Source: Bacteroidales bacterium
GTDB taxonomy: Bacteria > Bacteroidota > Bacteroidia > Bacteroidales > Marinilabiliaceae
DNA: 64,000 nucleotides
Direction: 5' to 3'
NCBI GenBank assembly: GCA_024401295.1
Contig: JAKSLG010000001.1
Coordinates: 62,001 to 126,000 of the forward strand
Positions 18,694 to 26,564 of this stretch are shown piece by piece. Within the stretch, counting starts at the first letter, position 1. Each line of letters starts with the position of its first letter. A program made the position numbers and the translations under genes. The notes under the pieces were generated by a model that saw nothing but the letters and a program-made list of their open reading frames with translations, was not told where the DNA came from and made no database searches.

Positions 18694-20550
18694 TTAGAAA
18701 AGGCCGTCTATATCATCATTGCTGATGATGCGGAAGATGGTCTTGCCATGCGGACTGATTGAAGGCGATTCCGAGCTGAAGAGTTTGTCGTAGATTGACG
18801 ACATTTCGTCGGCCGAAAGCATTTTGCCGTTAGGAATGGCGCCTTTTGACGCGAGTTCCTTGACAACTAGTTCTTGCAGACTCGCGCATACGTCAGCTTC
18901 GCCGTTGTTCATGTCTTCGATGATTGTCACAATCAGGTTCGTTGCTTCGTTGGCTGTGATCTGCGACGGTATTGCGCTTATGTTGAGCATGCCTTTCGAT
19001 TCGTCGTAAGCCAGTTCAAAACCGATTTTGTCGAGCTCTGTGCTGATCTCTTCAACGATGCATGCATCTTCGCGGCTCATCGGCATCGACTCTGGAAAAA
19101 TCAGCCGTTGCGATGGATTGCTGCCAATTGAGACCATTCGGCTAATCGAGTCATATTCAATACGTTCGTGAGCTCGGTGCTGGTCGATGAACATCATGCC
19201 GCTTTTCACCGGCGTAACGATAAATCTGTTTCTGAATTGGAAGAAATTGTTGTTCGTCACCTGTGGACAGGCTTCGCTTGGCGTGAAAATGGTCTGCTGC
19301 TCCGCCTTTCCCATTCGGCTTTCGTAGAGCGTCTCCCAATTATCCACCGATTGTTTGTGGCGAGGTTCGTAGCTCGTTTCCGAACTGCTGTGCTTCGGAC
19401 TCTCCGAACGTGTGTCCCACGAGTTTGTCTCATGCTCAAATGGATTGTATGCCACATCGCTTGGTGCACTGATATTCGGAATGCTGCTGATACTGCGATT
19501 CGGCACGTACGTCGGGATGTCGATAGGCTTTGCCGTATCGAAATCGAGCGAAGGCAGGATGTTATATTTCCCGAGACAGTCGCGCACCGAAGCATTCAGA
19601 AGTTGCCATACTGCTGTGTCTTCCGAAAACTTGATCTCGGTTTTCTGCGGATGCACGTTGACGTCAATGCTCTGTGGATCAACATCAATATAGACGAAGT
19701 ATGAAGGCGTCAAATCCGGCGCAATGATATTCTTGTAGGCATCGACGACGGCTTTGTGGAAATATGGGCTACGCATGTAGCGATTGTTCGCAAAGAAATA
19801 TTGCTCCGTGCTTGTCTTCCTTGCCGTTTCCGGAGTGCCGATGAATCCTTTGATTGTTGCAAGATTTGTCTCGACGTCAATCGGCAGAAGGTCCTGAGAA
19901 AGAGCTTTGCCGGCAACGGCCGAAACGCGTTGCTTCATGTTCCCCTTCGGTAGTGCATAAAGTGTAACGCCATTGCTCGTAAGTGTCATTCCCACAGATG
20001 GATGAGCGAGCGCAACGCGCAGGAATTCTGCCGTTATGTGCTTCATCTCAACATTGTCCGATTTCATGAAGTTGCGTCGTCCTGGTGTGTTGAAGAAGAG
20101 ATTCTTGACGCAGAACTGGCTTCCGACAGCCACGTTGGCTGGCTCCTGACTCTGTATCTTCGAACCTGCAATTTCGATTTTGACTCCGAGCTCGTCTTCC
20201 GGACGTCGCGTGAGAAGTTCAACTTGAGCCACAGCGGCAATAGAGGCCAGAGCCTCGCCTCTGAAGCCCATCGTGTGTATGCTGTAGAGGTCTGCAGCCT
20301 GGTTTATCTTCGATGTCGCATGTTGCTCAAATGCCAGTCGGGCATCTGTCTCGGTCATTCCACAGCCGTCATCAATCACCTGGATGAGTGTTCTTCCTGC
20401 ATCGCGGATGACAATCTTGATGTTCTCCGCTCCCGCATCAATCGAATTCTCGACCAGCTCCTTGACAACCGATGCCGGTCGCTGAATTACCTCGCCGGCA
20501 TGAATCAGGTTTGCCACCGATTCCGGTAGCAGATGAATGACGTTAGACAT
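18694..20550 (-). CDS. mutL: DNA mismatch repair protein MutL
   Basis: 618 residues. The GHKL ATPase motifs are all present: LVENSIDAGAENIKIVI, IDDGCGM, and HTMGFRGEALASIAAV, followed by FFNTPGRRNFMKS. The C-terminal dimerisation domain holds MMFIDQHRAHERIEYDS, a variant of the DQHAxxExxxxE endonuclease motif with Arg for Ala and Asp for the final Glu, so nicking activity is uncertain. MutL links mismatch recognition by MutS to strand removal. It follows a small membrane-protein gene by 9 bases and probably shares a transcript with it and the Dabb gene. Confidence 0.95.
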   Translation of the reverse strand: MSNVIHLLPESVANLIHAGEVIQRPASVVKELVENSIDAGAENIKIVIRDAGRTLIQVIDDGCGMTETDARLAFEQHATSKINQAADLYSIHTMGFRGEALASIAAVAQVELLTRRPEDELGVKIEIAGSKIQSQEPANVAVGSQFCVKNLFFNTPGRRNFMKSDNVEMKHITAEFLRVALAHPSVGMTLTSNGVTLYALPKGNMKQRVSAVAGKALSQDLLPIDVETNLATIKGFIGTPETARKTSTEQYFFANNRYMRSPYFHKAVVDAYKNIIAPDLTPSYFVYIDVDPQSIDVNVHPQKTEIKFSEDTAVWQLLNASVRDCLGKYNILPSLDFDTAKPIDIPTYVPNRSISSIPNISAPSDVAYNPFEHETNSWDTRSESPKHSSSETSYEPRHKQSVDNWETLYESRMGKAEQQTIFTPSEACPQVTNNNFFQFRNRFIVTPVKSGMMFIDQHRAHERIEYDSISRMVSIGSNPSQRLIFPESMPMSREDACIVEEISTELDKIGFELAYDESKGMLNISAIPSQITANEATNLIVTIIEDMNNGEADVCASLQELVVKELASKGAIPNGKMLSADEMSSIYDKLFSSESPSISPHGKTIFRIISNDDIDGLF

Positions 20551-20559
20551 GACTTTTCC

Positions 20560-20892
20560 CTACTTGAAAATGACGTGTACGAACTCGTCCCAATAGTCGC
20601 GCATCATGTAGTATGCAACGACGCTTAGGCCAATGATGAGCGCAATAAGTATAAACTGCGAACGGCGTTTCTGCGCCTCCATTTTTTGCGCAAACTGATC
20701 ATGTCGGGCACGCATTGCGCCCGAGCGGATGAACTGACCTGCCTTGTATTTTCCGTCATCGTTGTTGTCGTCATCGGCCAGGCCCAGTTCGCGTCGGCGC
20801 TGTTCGCGCTGCTCCTTTTCCGGGTCGTAGTAGAGCGGACGATATTCAAAAACACGATGCTTAGGCAGCTTGAAAAACGATATGCCGCCCAT
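20560..20892 (-). CDS. Small conserved single-pass membrane protein, function unknown
   Basis: 110 residues. The N-terminal ~80 residues are soluble and highly charged (EKEQREQRRRELGLADDDNN, then QKMEAQKRR). One membrane segment follows near the C-terminus (SQFILIALIIGLSVVAYYMM). The orientation suggested by the basic flank is cytoplasmic N-terminus. I do not recognise a named family. It sits 9 bases upstream of mutL and 5 bases after the Dabb gene, so it is transcribed with them. Confidence 0.75.
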   Translation of the reverse strand: MGGISFFKLPKHRVFEYRPLYYDPEKEQREQRRRELGLADDDNNDDGKYKAGQFIRSGAMRARHDQFAQKMEAQKRRSQFILIALIIGLSVVAYYMMRDYWDEFVHVIFK

Positions 20893-20897
20893 GATAA

Positions 20898-21197
20898 TCA
20901 GAATTCAAAGTCGTTGCATGCTCTGACGTCTAGAATAGCTCTGATGCGCTTCGAAACGGCAACATGATCAGGATGAACAGCGTATGCGTTGAGGTCATCG
21001 AGGTTGTCGAAAGTCGCGATCAGCGAGAGATCGAATTTCTCGGCAGGATTGCAGTTGATGCCAACCTCAATCGAACGAAGCGTTGGAGCTATGCCCAAGA
21101 GCGCCTCAAGTCCCGCCTTGATGACTTTGAGTTCTACCTCTTTCTCTGCTGCTGCAATGTCATCGCGCATCTTGAAAAGTACAATATGCTTAATCAT
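20898..21197 (-). CDS. Dabb-family (stress-responsive alpha/beta barrel) protein
   Basis: 99 residues from MIKHIVLFKM; the upstream in-frame TTG/ATG codons would add a Lys-rich tail before the conserved start. The pattern IKHIVLFKM... at the start, a mid-section SIEVGINC, and SLIATFDNLDDLNAYAVHPDHVAV is the ferredoxin-like Dabb fold. These proteins form dimers, and their bacterial roles are mostly unknown. It is the first gene of the group leading into mutL and has a good promoter directly upstream. Confidence 0.83.
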   Translation of the reverse strand: MIKHIVLFKMRDDIAAAEKEVELKVIKAGLEALLGIAPTLRSIEVGINCNPAEKFDLSLIATFDNLDDLNAYAVHPDHVAVSKRIRAILDVRACNDFEF

Positions 21198-21228
21198 CTT
21201 ATTCTGTTTTTTCTGATTTATCAACACA

Positions 21229-21259
21229 CAAAATTAGCTATAATGGGCTTGAAATGCAA
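21229..21259 (-). promoter_or_regulatory. Promoter of the Dabb-mutL transcript
   Basis: On the minus strand TTG (21259-21257), 20 bases, TAATTTTG (21236-21229), matching the Bacteroidetes consensus. The ATG at 21197 lies ~32 bases downstream. Confidence 0.6.
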
Positions 21260-21261
21260 GT

Positions 21262-22002
21262 TTATGCATTCATTAATTCAAGCTTTCCATCTGTCATGAC
21301 GGCGTATGTGCTGCCACTCATCCATTGTCCGAGCACAATCAGTCGTGTGGCATCGTTGAGTGGATAGTCGGCTTCGACATGACGATGTCCAAATACGTAA
21401 TAATCAAAATGTTTGCCCTCCGAAATCTGTTTTCTTGCAAACATGACCTGATGCTCTTCCTCGTTTCTGAAGGTATGGAATTTGGTGTTCTTCTCATCGC
21501 GTTTGCGGCTGCTTCCGCTCCATGTCGTTGCAATCCAGTTTGCAAAATTCGGGTGGAGCATGGAATACAGGAATTGAGCAACGCGGTTTTCGAAAATCCA
21601 CTTCAGGAGGTTATATCCTCTGTCATAATTGCCAAGTCCGTCGCCGTGTCCGATGAAGAGTCTGCGTCCGTCACGCTCAATCTCGCAATGCTTATGATGA
21701 ACTTCAACGCCACACTCTTTTTCAAGATAATCCCACATCCAGACATCGTGGTTACCAGTGAAAAAATGCACCTTGATACCCTTGTCGGTCATTTGGCTTA
21801 TCTTGCCGAGAAAACGAACGAATCCTTTTGGCGCAACACTCTTATATTCAAACCAATAGTCGAATATGTCGCCCAAAAGGAATAGTTCATCGGCATCGTT
21901 TTCGATGCTTTCAAGAAAGCGTACAAACCGCATCTCGTGCGCACGATGGTCTTTTATCGAAGGCGCACCAAGATGAATGTCCGACGCAAAATAGATTTTC
22001 AT
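21262..22002 (-). CDS. lpxH: UDP-2,3-diacylglucosamine diphosphatase LpxH
   Basis: 246 residues, a calcineurin-type metallophosphoesterase. Metal-binding motifs are in order: FASDIHLG, LGDIFDYWFE, TGNHDVWMWDYL, IGHGDGLGNYD and FGHRHVEADY. LpxH cleaves UDP-2,3-diacylglucosamine to lipid X, an early step of lipid A synthesis on the inner leaflet. The start overlaps the stop of the upstream thioredoxin-like gene by one base, so they are coupled. It has family-typical length. Confidence 0.9.
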   Translation of the reverse strand: MKIYFASDIHLGAPSIKDHRAHEMRFVRFLESIENDADELFLLGDIFDYWFEYKSVAPKGFVRFLGKISQMTDKGIKVHFFTGNHDVWMWDYLEKECGVEVHHKHCEIERDGRRLFIGHGDGLGNYDRGYNLLKWIFENRVAQFLYSMLHPNFANWIATTWSGSSRKRDEKNTKFHTFRNEEEHQVMFARKQISEGKHFDYYVFGHRHVEADYPLNDATRLIVLGQWMSGSTYAVMTDGKLELMNA

Positions 22003-23159
22003 TAAAGAAGCTCTTTCATCTTGTTGTCAAGACGTGTGCCGCTCAGGTCTTTGCCAATGAGCTGACCATTGCGGTCGATGATGTAGTTCGAAGGCACCGC
22101 ACCGACGTTGTAGATGCCGACGGCACTCGAGTTCGAACCCTGAAGGTCACATACGTTTATCCATGTGATATCATCGTTCTTGCTCGCCTCTTCCCACAAA
22201 AGCTTGCTTGTGTCAAATGAAACCTGATAGATTTCAAGACCTCTGTTCTTGTATTGGCTATAGAGTTTTGCAAGTTGTCTGTTCATCTTTCGAGACTCTT
22301 CGCTCTGCGATGCCCAGAACTGAAGGATGACGATTTTGCCATGAAGGTCGCTGAGCTTGTGCATGTTGCCGTCTTTATCTGGCATGTTGAGGTCTGGCGA
22401 ACCGACTTCTTTTGCATCACGGATGAGGTCTTCGGTCTTCTGCTGCTGACGCATTACGGCACGTGCCTGAAGAACGATGTTGCAAAGCTGCTCAACTCGC
22501 TCATGTTCAGGGTATTTCAAGCGCATGTTTGTCGCAACTGTGCCATAGAGCGAGAGATCTTCCTTGTTCATGATGTTGAAAATCGACATGTTTGCAACAT
22601 TCTGGAAAAGAGCGTAATAGCTAACGAATGAGCTAGGATTTTCAAAGATGTATTTCTGAACGAACTCCTTGTGGCTTGCCACGTTGTCCATGAATTTCCT
22701 TGAAGCTGCCTGAGCATCGCTCTGCGACATGTTTTTGTCTGTTGCTATGCCGACATACTCTTTTTGAAGATTGTCAACGCGGGCAATCATATCTTGCAGA
22801 TTTGCCGATTCTGGTGAATTTGCAAATTTGATGCTGCCGAACCAATCTGCAGCCTTTGCATCGGCTTCAACATTGATGCCTGTTGTCAGCGAATCGACGA
22901 TGAAGGTTATCTGCTTCATGCCGTTGAGAAGGTTTGCGCTGAAGAATTCTGGCTTGTTGTTTTTTGGAGCTGTGAGGCTGAATGTGCCGTCTTCGGCAAT
23001 CTTTGCAGAATCGACAACGACATTGCCGTTGATGCCCATCTGTACGAGGTAGATGCTTTCTCCTGCGGCGTTGTCAATCTTTCCGCTCAGTTCCATTCCG
23101 CTTTTCTTGCATGATGTGATAGCGCAGATGGCTATTATCATTGCCAATATTTTTCTCAT
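22002..23159 (-). CDS. TlpA/thioredoxin-fold lipoprotein lacking the CXXC site
   Basis: 385 residues. A lipoprotein signal (MRKILAMIIAICAITSCKK) is followed by a DUF4369-like beta domain (~residues 25-130), a helical linker, and a C-terminal thioredoxin fold from ~residue 250. In the place where TlpA/ResA relatives have WCxxC, this protein has FWASQSEESRKM, with both cysteines replaced by Ser. The cis-Pro segment GAVPSNYIIDRNG is kept. It therefore cannot act as an ordinary disulfide reductase and may bind or sense rather than catalyse. It is probably anchored in the periplasm or at the outer membrane. It lies directly upstream of lpxH. The -7 element TATCTTTG lies ~55 bases before the start. 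Confidence 0.85.
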   Translation of the reverse strand: MRKILAMIIAICAITSCKKSGMELSGKIDNAAGESIYLVQMGINGNVVVDSAKIAEDGTFSLTAPKNNKPEFFSANLLNGMKQITFIVDSLTTGINVEADAKAADWFGSIKFANSPESANLQDMIARVDNLQKEYVGIATDKNMSQSDAQAASRKFMDNVASHKEFVQKYIFENPSSFVSYYALFQNVANMSIFNIMNKEDLSLYGTVATNMRLKYPEHERVEQLCNIVLQARAVMRQQQKTEDLIRDAKEVGSPDLNMPDKDGNMHKLSDLHGKIVILQFWASQSEESRKMNRQLAKLYSQYKNRGLEIYQVSFDTSKLLWEEASKNDDITWINVCDLQGSNSSAVGIYNVGAVPSNYIIDRNGQLIGKDLSGTRLDNKMKELL

Positions 23160-23213
23160 GTTCTGTTGTTTTGTTTACAAAAGAATTGTCTGTATTACCC
23201 TAATTTTGGCTTA

Positions 23214-23221
23214 CAAAGATA
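23214..23221 (-). promoter_or_regulatory. Possible -7 element for the thioredoxin-like lipoprotein and lpxH
   Basis: TATCTTTG on the minus strand, ~55 bases before the ATG at 23159. No -33 TTG at normal spacing. Confidence 0.4.
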
Positions 23222-23240
23222 ACAAGTTTTGGTCAATTTC

Positions 23241-24980
23241 TTATTTCTTAGCCTCTTTTGCCCATGAATCTTTAAGTCCAACAGTCTTGTTGAACACGAG
23301 ATGTCCAGGCTTTGTGTCTTTGTCGACATTGAAATATCCAATGCGCTGGAACTGCAGGTAGTCGAGCGGTTTTGCATCGGCAAGATATTTCTCGACATAG
23401 CAGTTTGTGAGCACTTTGAGTGAGTCTGGGTTGATCATCTCTTTCATCGCGTCGAGCGATTCACACTGCTTCTCTTCCTTGATGCGGGCCATCTCGTCGC
23501 GTGGATTTTCACATGTCCACAAACGGTCGTAGAGACGGACTTCTGCAGGAAGGCAGTGTGCAACGCTTAGCCAGTGCAATGTGCCCTTGACCTTGCGGTT
23601 GCTCTCCGGCATGCCGCTCTTGGTAGCTGGGTCATATTCGCAATATACTTCAACCACGTTGCCGTTGTCATCTTTCTTGCATCCTGTGCACTTCACGATG
23701 TATGCATTCTTCAATCGTACTTCCTGACCAGGCGTCATGCGGAAATATTTCTTTGGAGCGTCTTCCATGAAGTCGTCTCGTTCAATCCACAATTCGCGGC
23801 TGAATTCTATAGTGTGTGTGCCGGCGCTCTCATCTTCAGGATTGTTGACAGCCTCCATCTCTTCAACTTGTCCTTCAGGATAGTTCGTGATGATGCACTT
23901 GATTGGGTCGAGCACGGCCGAAACGCGTGTCGCACGGCTGTTGAGGTCATCGCGGACAACGCTTTCGAGAAGACCGAATTCGTTGAGGGCATCATATGTC
24001 GTATAGCCGATTTTATCGACAAATTTGCGTATAGACTCAGGCGAGTAGCCACGACGGCGGAATGCGCAGATTGTTGGCATGCGCGGATCGTCCCATCCCT
24101 TGACAAGACCTTCCTTTACAAGGATGAGAAGATTACGCTTGCTCATGAGCGTATAGCTGAGGTTGAGCTTGTTGAACTCATACTGACGCGGACGATTGTC
24201 GTCAAGATCCTTCTGCTCCTTCAGCTCGTCGATGAAGAAGTCATAGAGCGGACGGTGAACAACAAACTCAAGTGTGCAGAGCGAATGTGTCACGCCCTCG
24301 AAAAAGTCCGACTGGCCATGTGCAAAGTCATACATCGGATATGCGTTCCACTTCGTACCTGTGCGATGATGCGGATGCTTGACAACGCGATAGATGATAG
24401 GATCACGGAAATGCATGTTCGGATTGGCCATGTCGATTTTTGCGCGAAGAACCATCTCGCCTTCTTCAACTGCGCCGCTGTTCATCTTCTCGAAGAGAGC
24501 TATGTTTTCTTCGATCGGACGATCGCGATATGGGCTGTTTACGCCTGGCTCTGTCGGAGTGCCCTTCTGCTTCGCGATGTCTTCGGCCGACTGCTCGTCG
24601 ATATATGCTTTGCCCTCTTTGACAAGGCGCATAGCAAAATCCCACAGCTGTTGGAAATAATCCGAAGCATAGTATTCATTGCCCCACTGGAAGCCCAGCC
24701 ACTTGATATCTTCCTTGATGGCATCAACATATTCCACGTCTTCCTTGACAGGGTTTGTGTCATCAAAGCGGAGGTTGCACACGCCACCATATTGCTGCGC
24801 TGCACCAAAGTCCATGCAGATGGCCTTCGCATGACCTATATGAAGATAGCCATTTGGCTCTGGCGGAAAACGTGTCTGCACTTTTCCTCCGTTCTTGCCT
24901 TCGGCCAGATCCTTTTCTATTGCCTCAATGATGAAATTCGATTTCTTCTCTGTCGAATTTGTTGATGCGTCCGTACACAT
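23241..24980 (-). CDS. glnS: Glutamine--tRNA ligase
   Basis: 579 residues, class I synthetase. The HIGH motif is in PNGYLHIGHAKAI, the KMSKS-type motif is LMSKRNLL, and FPPEPNGYLHIGH precedes the catalytic core (RFDDTNP follows). The C-terminal ~220 residues form the anticodon-binding beta barrels (VEMEAVNNPED, RMTPGQEVRLKNAYIVKC). It charges tRNA-Gln directly. Divergent from folB, with facing -7 elements in the gap between them. Confidence 0.95.
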   Translation of the reverse strand: MCTDASTNSTEKKSNFIIEAIEKDLAEGKNGGKVQTRFPPEPNGYLHIGHAKAICMDFGAAQQYGGVCNLRFDDTNPVKEDVEYVDAIKEDIKWLGFQWGNEYYASDYFQQLWDFAMRLVKEGKAYIDEQSAEDIAKQKGTPTEPGVNSPYRDRPIEENIALFEKMNSGAVEEGEMVLRAKIDMANPNMHFRDPIIYRVVKHPHHRTGTKWNAYPMYDFAHGQSDFFEGVTHSLCTLEFVVHRPLYDFFIDELKEQKDLDDNRPRQYEFNKLNLSYTLMSKRNLLILVKEGLVKGWDDPRMPTICAFRRRGYSPESIRKFVDKIGYTTYDALNEFGLLESVVRDDLNSRATRVSAVLDPIKCIITNYPEGQVEEMEAVNNPEDESAGTHTIEFSRELWIERDDFMEDAPKKYFRMTPGQEVRLKNAYIVKCTGCKKDDNGNVVEVYCEYDPATKSGMPESNRKVKGTLHWLSVAHCLPAEVRLYDRLWTCENPRDEMARIKEEKQCESLDAMKEMINPDSLKVLTNCYVEKYLADAKPLDYLQFQRIGYFNVDKDTKPGHLVFNKTVGLKDSWAKEAKK

Positions 24981-25017
24981 AGTCTCTATGTTTGAGTTGT
25001 TTTTTTCCTTGTTTTTG

Positions 25018-25025
25018 CAAAATTA
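25018..25025 (-). promoter_or_regulatory. -7 element of glnS
   Basis: TAATTTTG on the minus strand, ~38 bases before the ATG at 24980. An ATG trinucleotide sits at the -33 position instead of TTG. Confidence 0.45.
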
Positions 25026-25069
25026 GTTGTTTTCTTTGGCTCTTCATACGTCCGTGTCCATTTAACAGC

Positions 25070-25077
25070 TATTTTTG
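25070..25077 (+). promoter_or_regulatory. -7 element of folB
   Basis: TATTTTTG, 20 bases before the ATG at 25098; no clear -33 box. Confidence 0.4.
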
Positions 25078-25097
25078 TCAAAAATTTAAATGGAATT

Positions 25098-25463
25098 ATG
25101 CAACTACAATCTACCATATCGCTCAATCAGCTCAAGATTTATGCCTATCATGGCTGCTATGCTGAGGAACAGATCGTTGGCAATTGGTTTCTCGTTGACC
25201 TTTCGCTCGATGTCAATGCAGGCAAGGCTGCCGAGTCCGACAACATCGCCGATGCTCTCAACTATGTTGAGGCATACGAGATTGTCCGTCGCGAAATGGC
25301 CATCAAGAGCCACCTCCTCGAAAATGTGGCAATGCGCATCTGTACGGCTCTCCGTGCGGCATTCGACAGCGAGAAACTTATCGGTGGCACACTGAAGATT
25401 GCAAAGCTTGCTCCTCCCGTTGGAGGCGAGATGCATAGCGTCTCGGTGACCATGCGTTTCTGA
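25098..25463 (+). CDS. folB: Dihydroneopterin aldolase
   Basis: 121 residues, family-typical length. Motifs include SLNQLKIYAYHGCYAEEQIVG at the N-terminus (with the substrate-binding Tyr/His/Gly region), DALNYVEAYEIV, SHLLENVAMRI and the C-terminal KLAPPVGGEMHSVSVTM. It converts dihydroneopterin to 6-hydroxymethyl-dihydropterin in folate synthesis. It is a single plus-strand gene, divergent from glnS and convergent with the next gene (6-base gap). Confidence 0.92.
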   Translation: MQLQSTISLNQLKIYAYHGCYAEEQIVGNWFLVDLSLDVNAGKAAESDNIADALNYVEAYEIVRREMAIKSHLLENVAMRICTALRAAFDSEKLIGGTLKIAKLAPPVGGEMHSVSVTMRF

Positions 25464-25469
25464 TTTTTT

Positions 25470-25982
25470 TTACATGCACTGCAGCCGTTTCAGCATCGAA
25501 CGTGTCACTATATATGGCCCGCACAGTGGCGCATAGCTGAAATCGACATAGCCAAAAACCATGCACACGCAAAATTCGCCATCGGCACTCTCCAGTGTGT
25601 CGATACGCATGTCTGCTTTTTTGTCGAAGTTGATGCTTCCTGTACATATATTGGCTTCATTCAGGCATTTACGTACGTTAGCAAGGTTGTTGTGCGAGAT
25701 ATAGTTGTTGTGCACGAAGACTTCGCTGTCTGTTGGCGTATAGCGTGGCGTGCCGCAGAAAAACAGCGATATGAATATCCCTGCGACAATTCCGGTAGGT
25801 CCGCTTACGATGCATAGCATTTCAATCCATTGCGATTCAATGTTAAGCACAAACGGGATGGCAAAAACGATAATGCCGGCTATAATCACGATAATTGATG
25901 CTATGCATTTTTTTATGTCGCGGCAGTTGGCTATGACGCCAAAACTGTCGTTGGCATAGCCTATGATTGAATGGTCTTTCAT
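25470..25982 (-). CDS. Hypothetical membrane protein with two transmembrane segments
   Basis: 170 residues from MKDHSIIGYA; an in-frame start 60 bases upstream is possible but less likely. It has a short cytoplasmic N-terminus, two adjacent membrane segments (IASIIVIIAGIIVFAIPFVL and MLCIVSGPTGIVAGIFISLF), then a ~90-residue soluble domain. I recognise no family. A second small unknown gene lies 80 bases upstream on the same strand. Confidence 0.6.
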   Translation of the reverse strand: MKDHSIIGYANDSFGVIANCRDIKKCIASIIVIIAGIIVFAIPFVLNIESQWIEMLCIVSGPTGIVAGIFISLFFCGTPRYTPTDSEVFVHNNYISHNNLANVRKCLNEANICTGSINFDKKADMRIDTLESADGEFCVCMVFGYVDFSYAPLCGPYIVTRSMLKRLQCM

Positions 25983-26062
25983 TTTTACATTGCTTTTTAT
26001 TTGTTGAATATTAGGATGTTGTGATGCACATCTCTTTGTCATTTCTTAAAAAAAAGCAACAG

Positions 26063-26404
26063 CTAAATCAGAAGTCGACGCAGACGTTTCACATAGAATG
26101 TCGTCTGGTCGTTCATCATATTTTCTCTTGATAGGATTTTCTTTTTATATGTTGATATTGCATTGGGGCTTGTGTGTGCCGTGCAATCGTTCAGTCTCTG
26201 GCATTTTTCTGCTCTTCTGTTAAGTATAGTGGTTGAAAACGAGAATGTTAGTGTGTTGTTTTCGATTGCAAAATTGTCGTGCGATGAGCATAGGAGCGCA
26301 TTCTGGACTGACGCGGGAAAATCTGTTGTTTCCGTATCTTGTCTCTCGTTGCCATGTATGGTCATGGCAAACAATAGCATTATGATTGTCAGAATATACT
26401 TCAT
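26063..26404 (-). CDS. Hypothetical small exported protein
   Basis: 113 residues from MKYILTIIML (or 115 from an ATG two codons earlier). It has an N-terminal signal peptide (ILTIIMLLFAMTIHG), then ~95 polar residues with no recognised domain and a basic C-terminus. There is no lipobox Cys. A -7 element TATCTTTG lies at 26431-26424, giving a very short leader. The frame is supported by the signal peptide and promoter only, so the call is modest. Confidence 0.5.
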   Translation of the reverse strand: MKYILTIIMLLFAMTIHGNERQDTETTDFPASVQNALLCSSHDNFAIENNTLTFSFSTTILNRRAEKCQRLNDCTAHTSPNAISTYKKKILSRENMMNDQTTFYVKRLRRLLI

Positions 26405-26503
26405 CGCCATATTGTTCTGATGGCAAAGATATTCATGCTGAAGTTCGATTTTTGGATCTGATCAAACGAAAAAGCGAATGCAATTATAAGTATGTCTTAA
26501 AAC

Positions 26504-26542
26504 AAAAAATCGCACAAACTGCATCTCTGCAATCTGTGCGAT
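26504..26542 (-). terminator. Terminator of the leucine operon
   Basis: On the minus strand, 23 bases after the leuCD stop: ATCGCACA ... TGTGCGAT stem (8 bp, arms 542-535 and 516-509), with an inner GCA/TGC pairing, followed by a run of T. Confidence 0.8.
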
Positions 26543-26564
26543 CAATTATTTGATTATAAGTTGT

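Noticed and set aside
23574-24965. Plus-strand 463-codon frame
   Set aside because: Antisense shadow of glnS; composition and motifs belong to the minus-strand gene.
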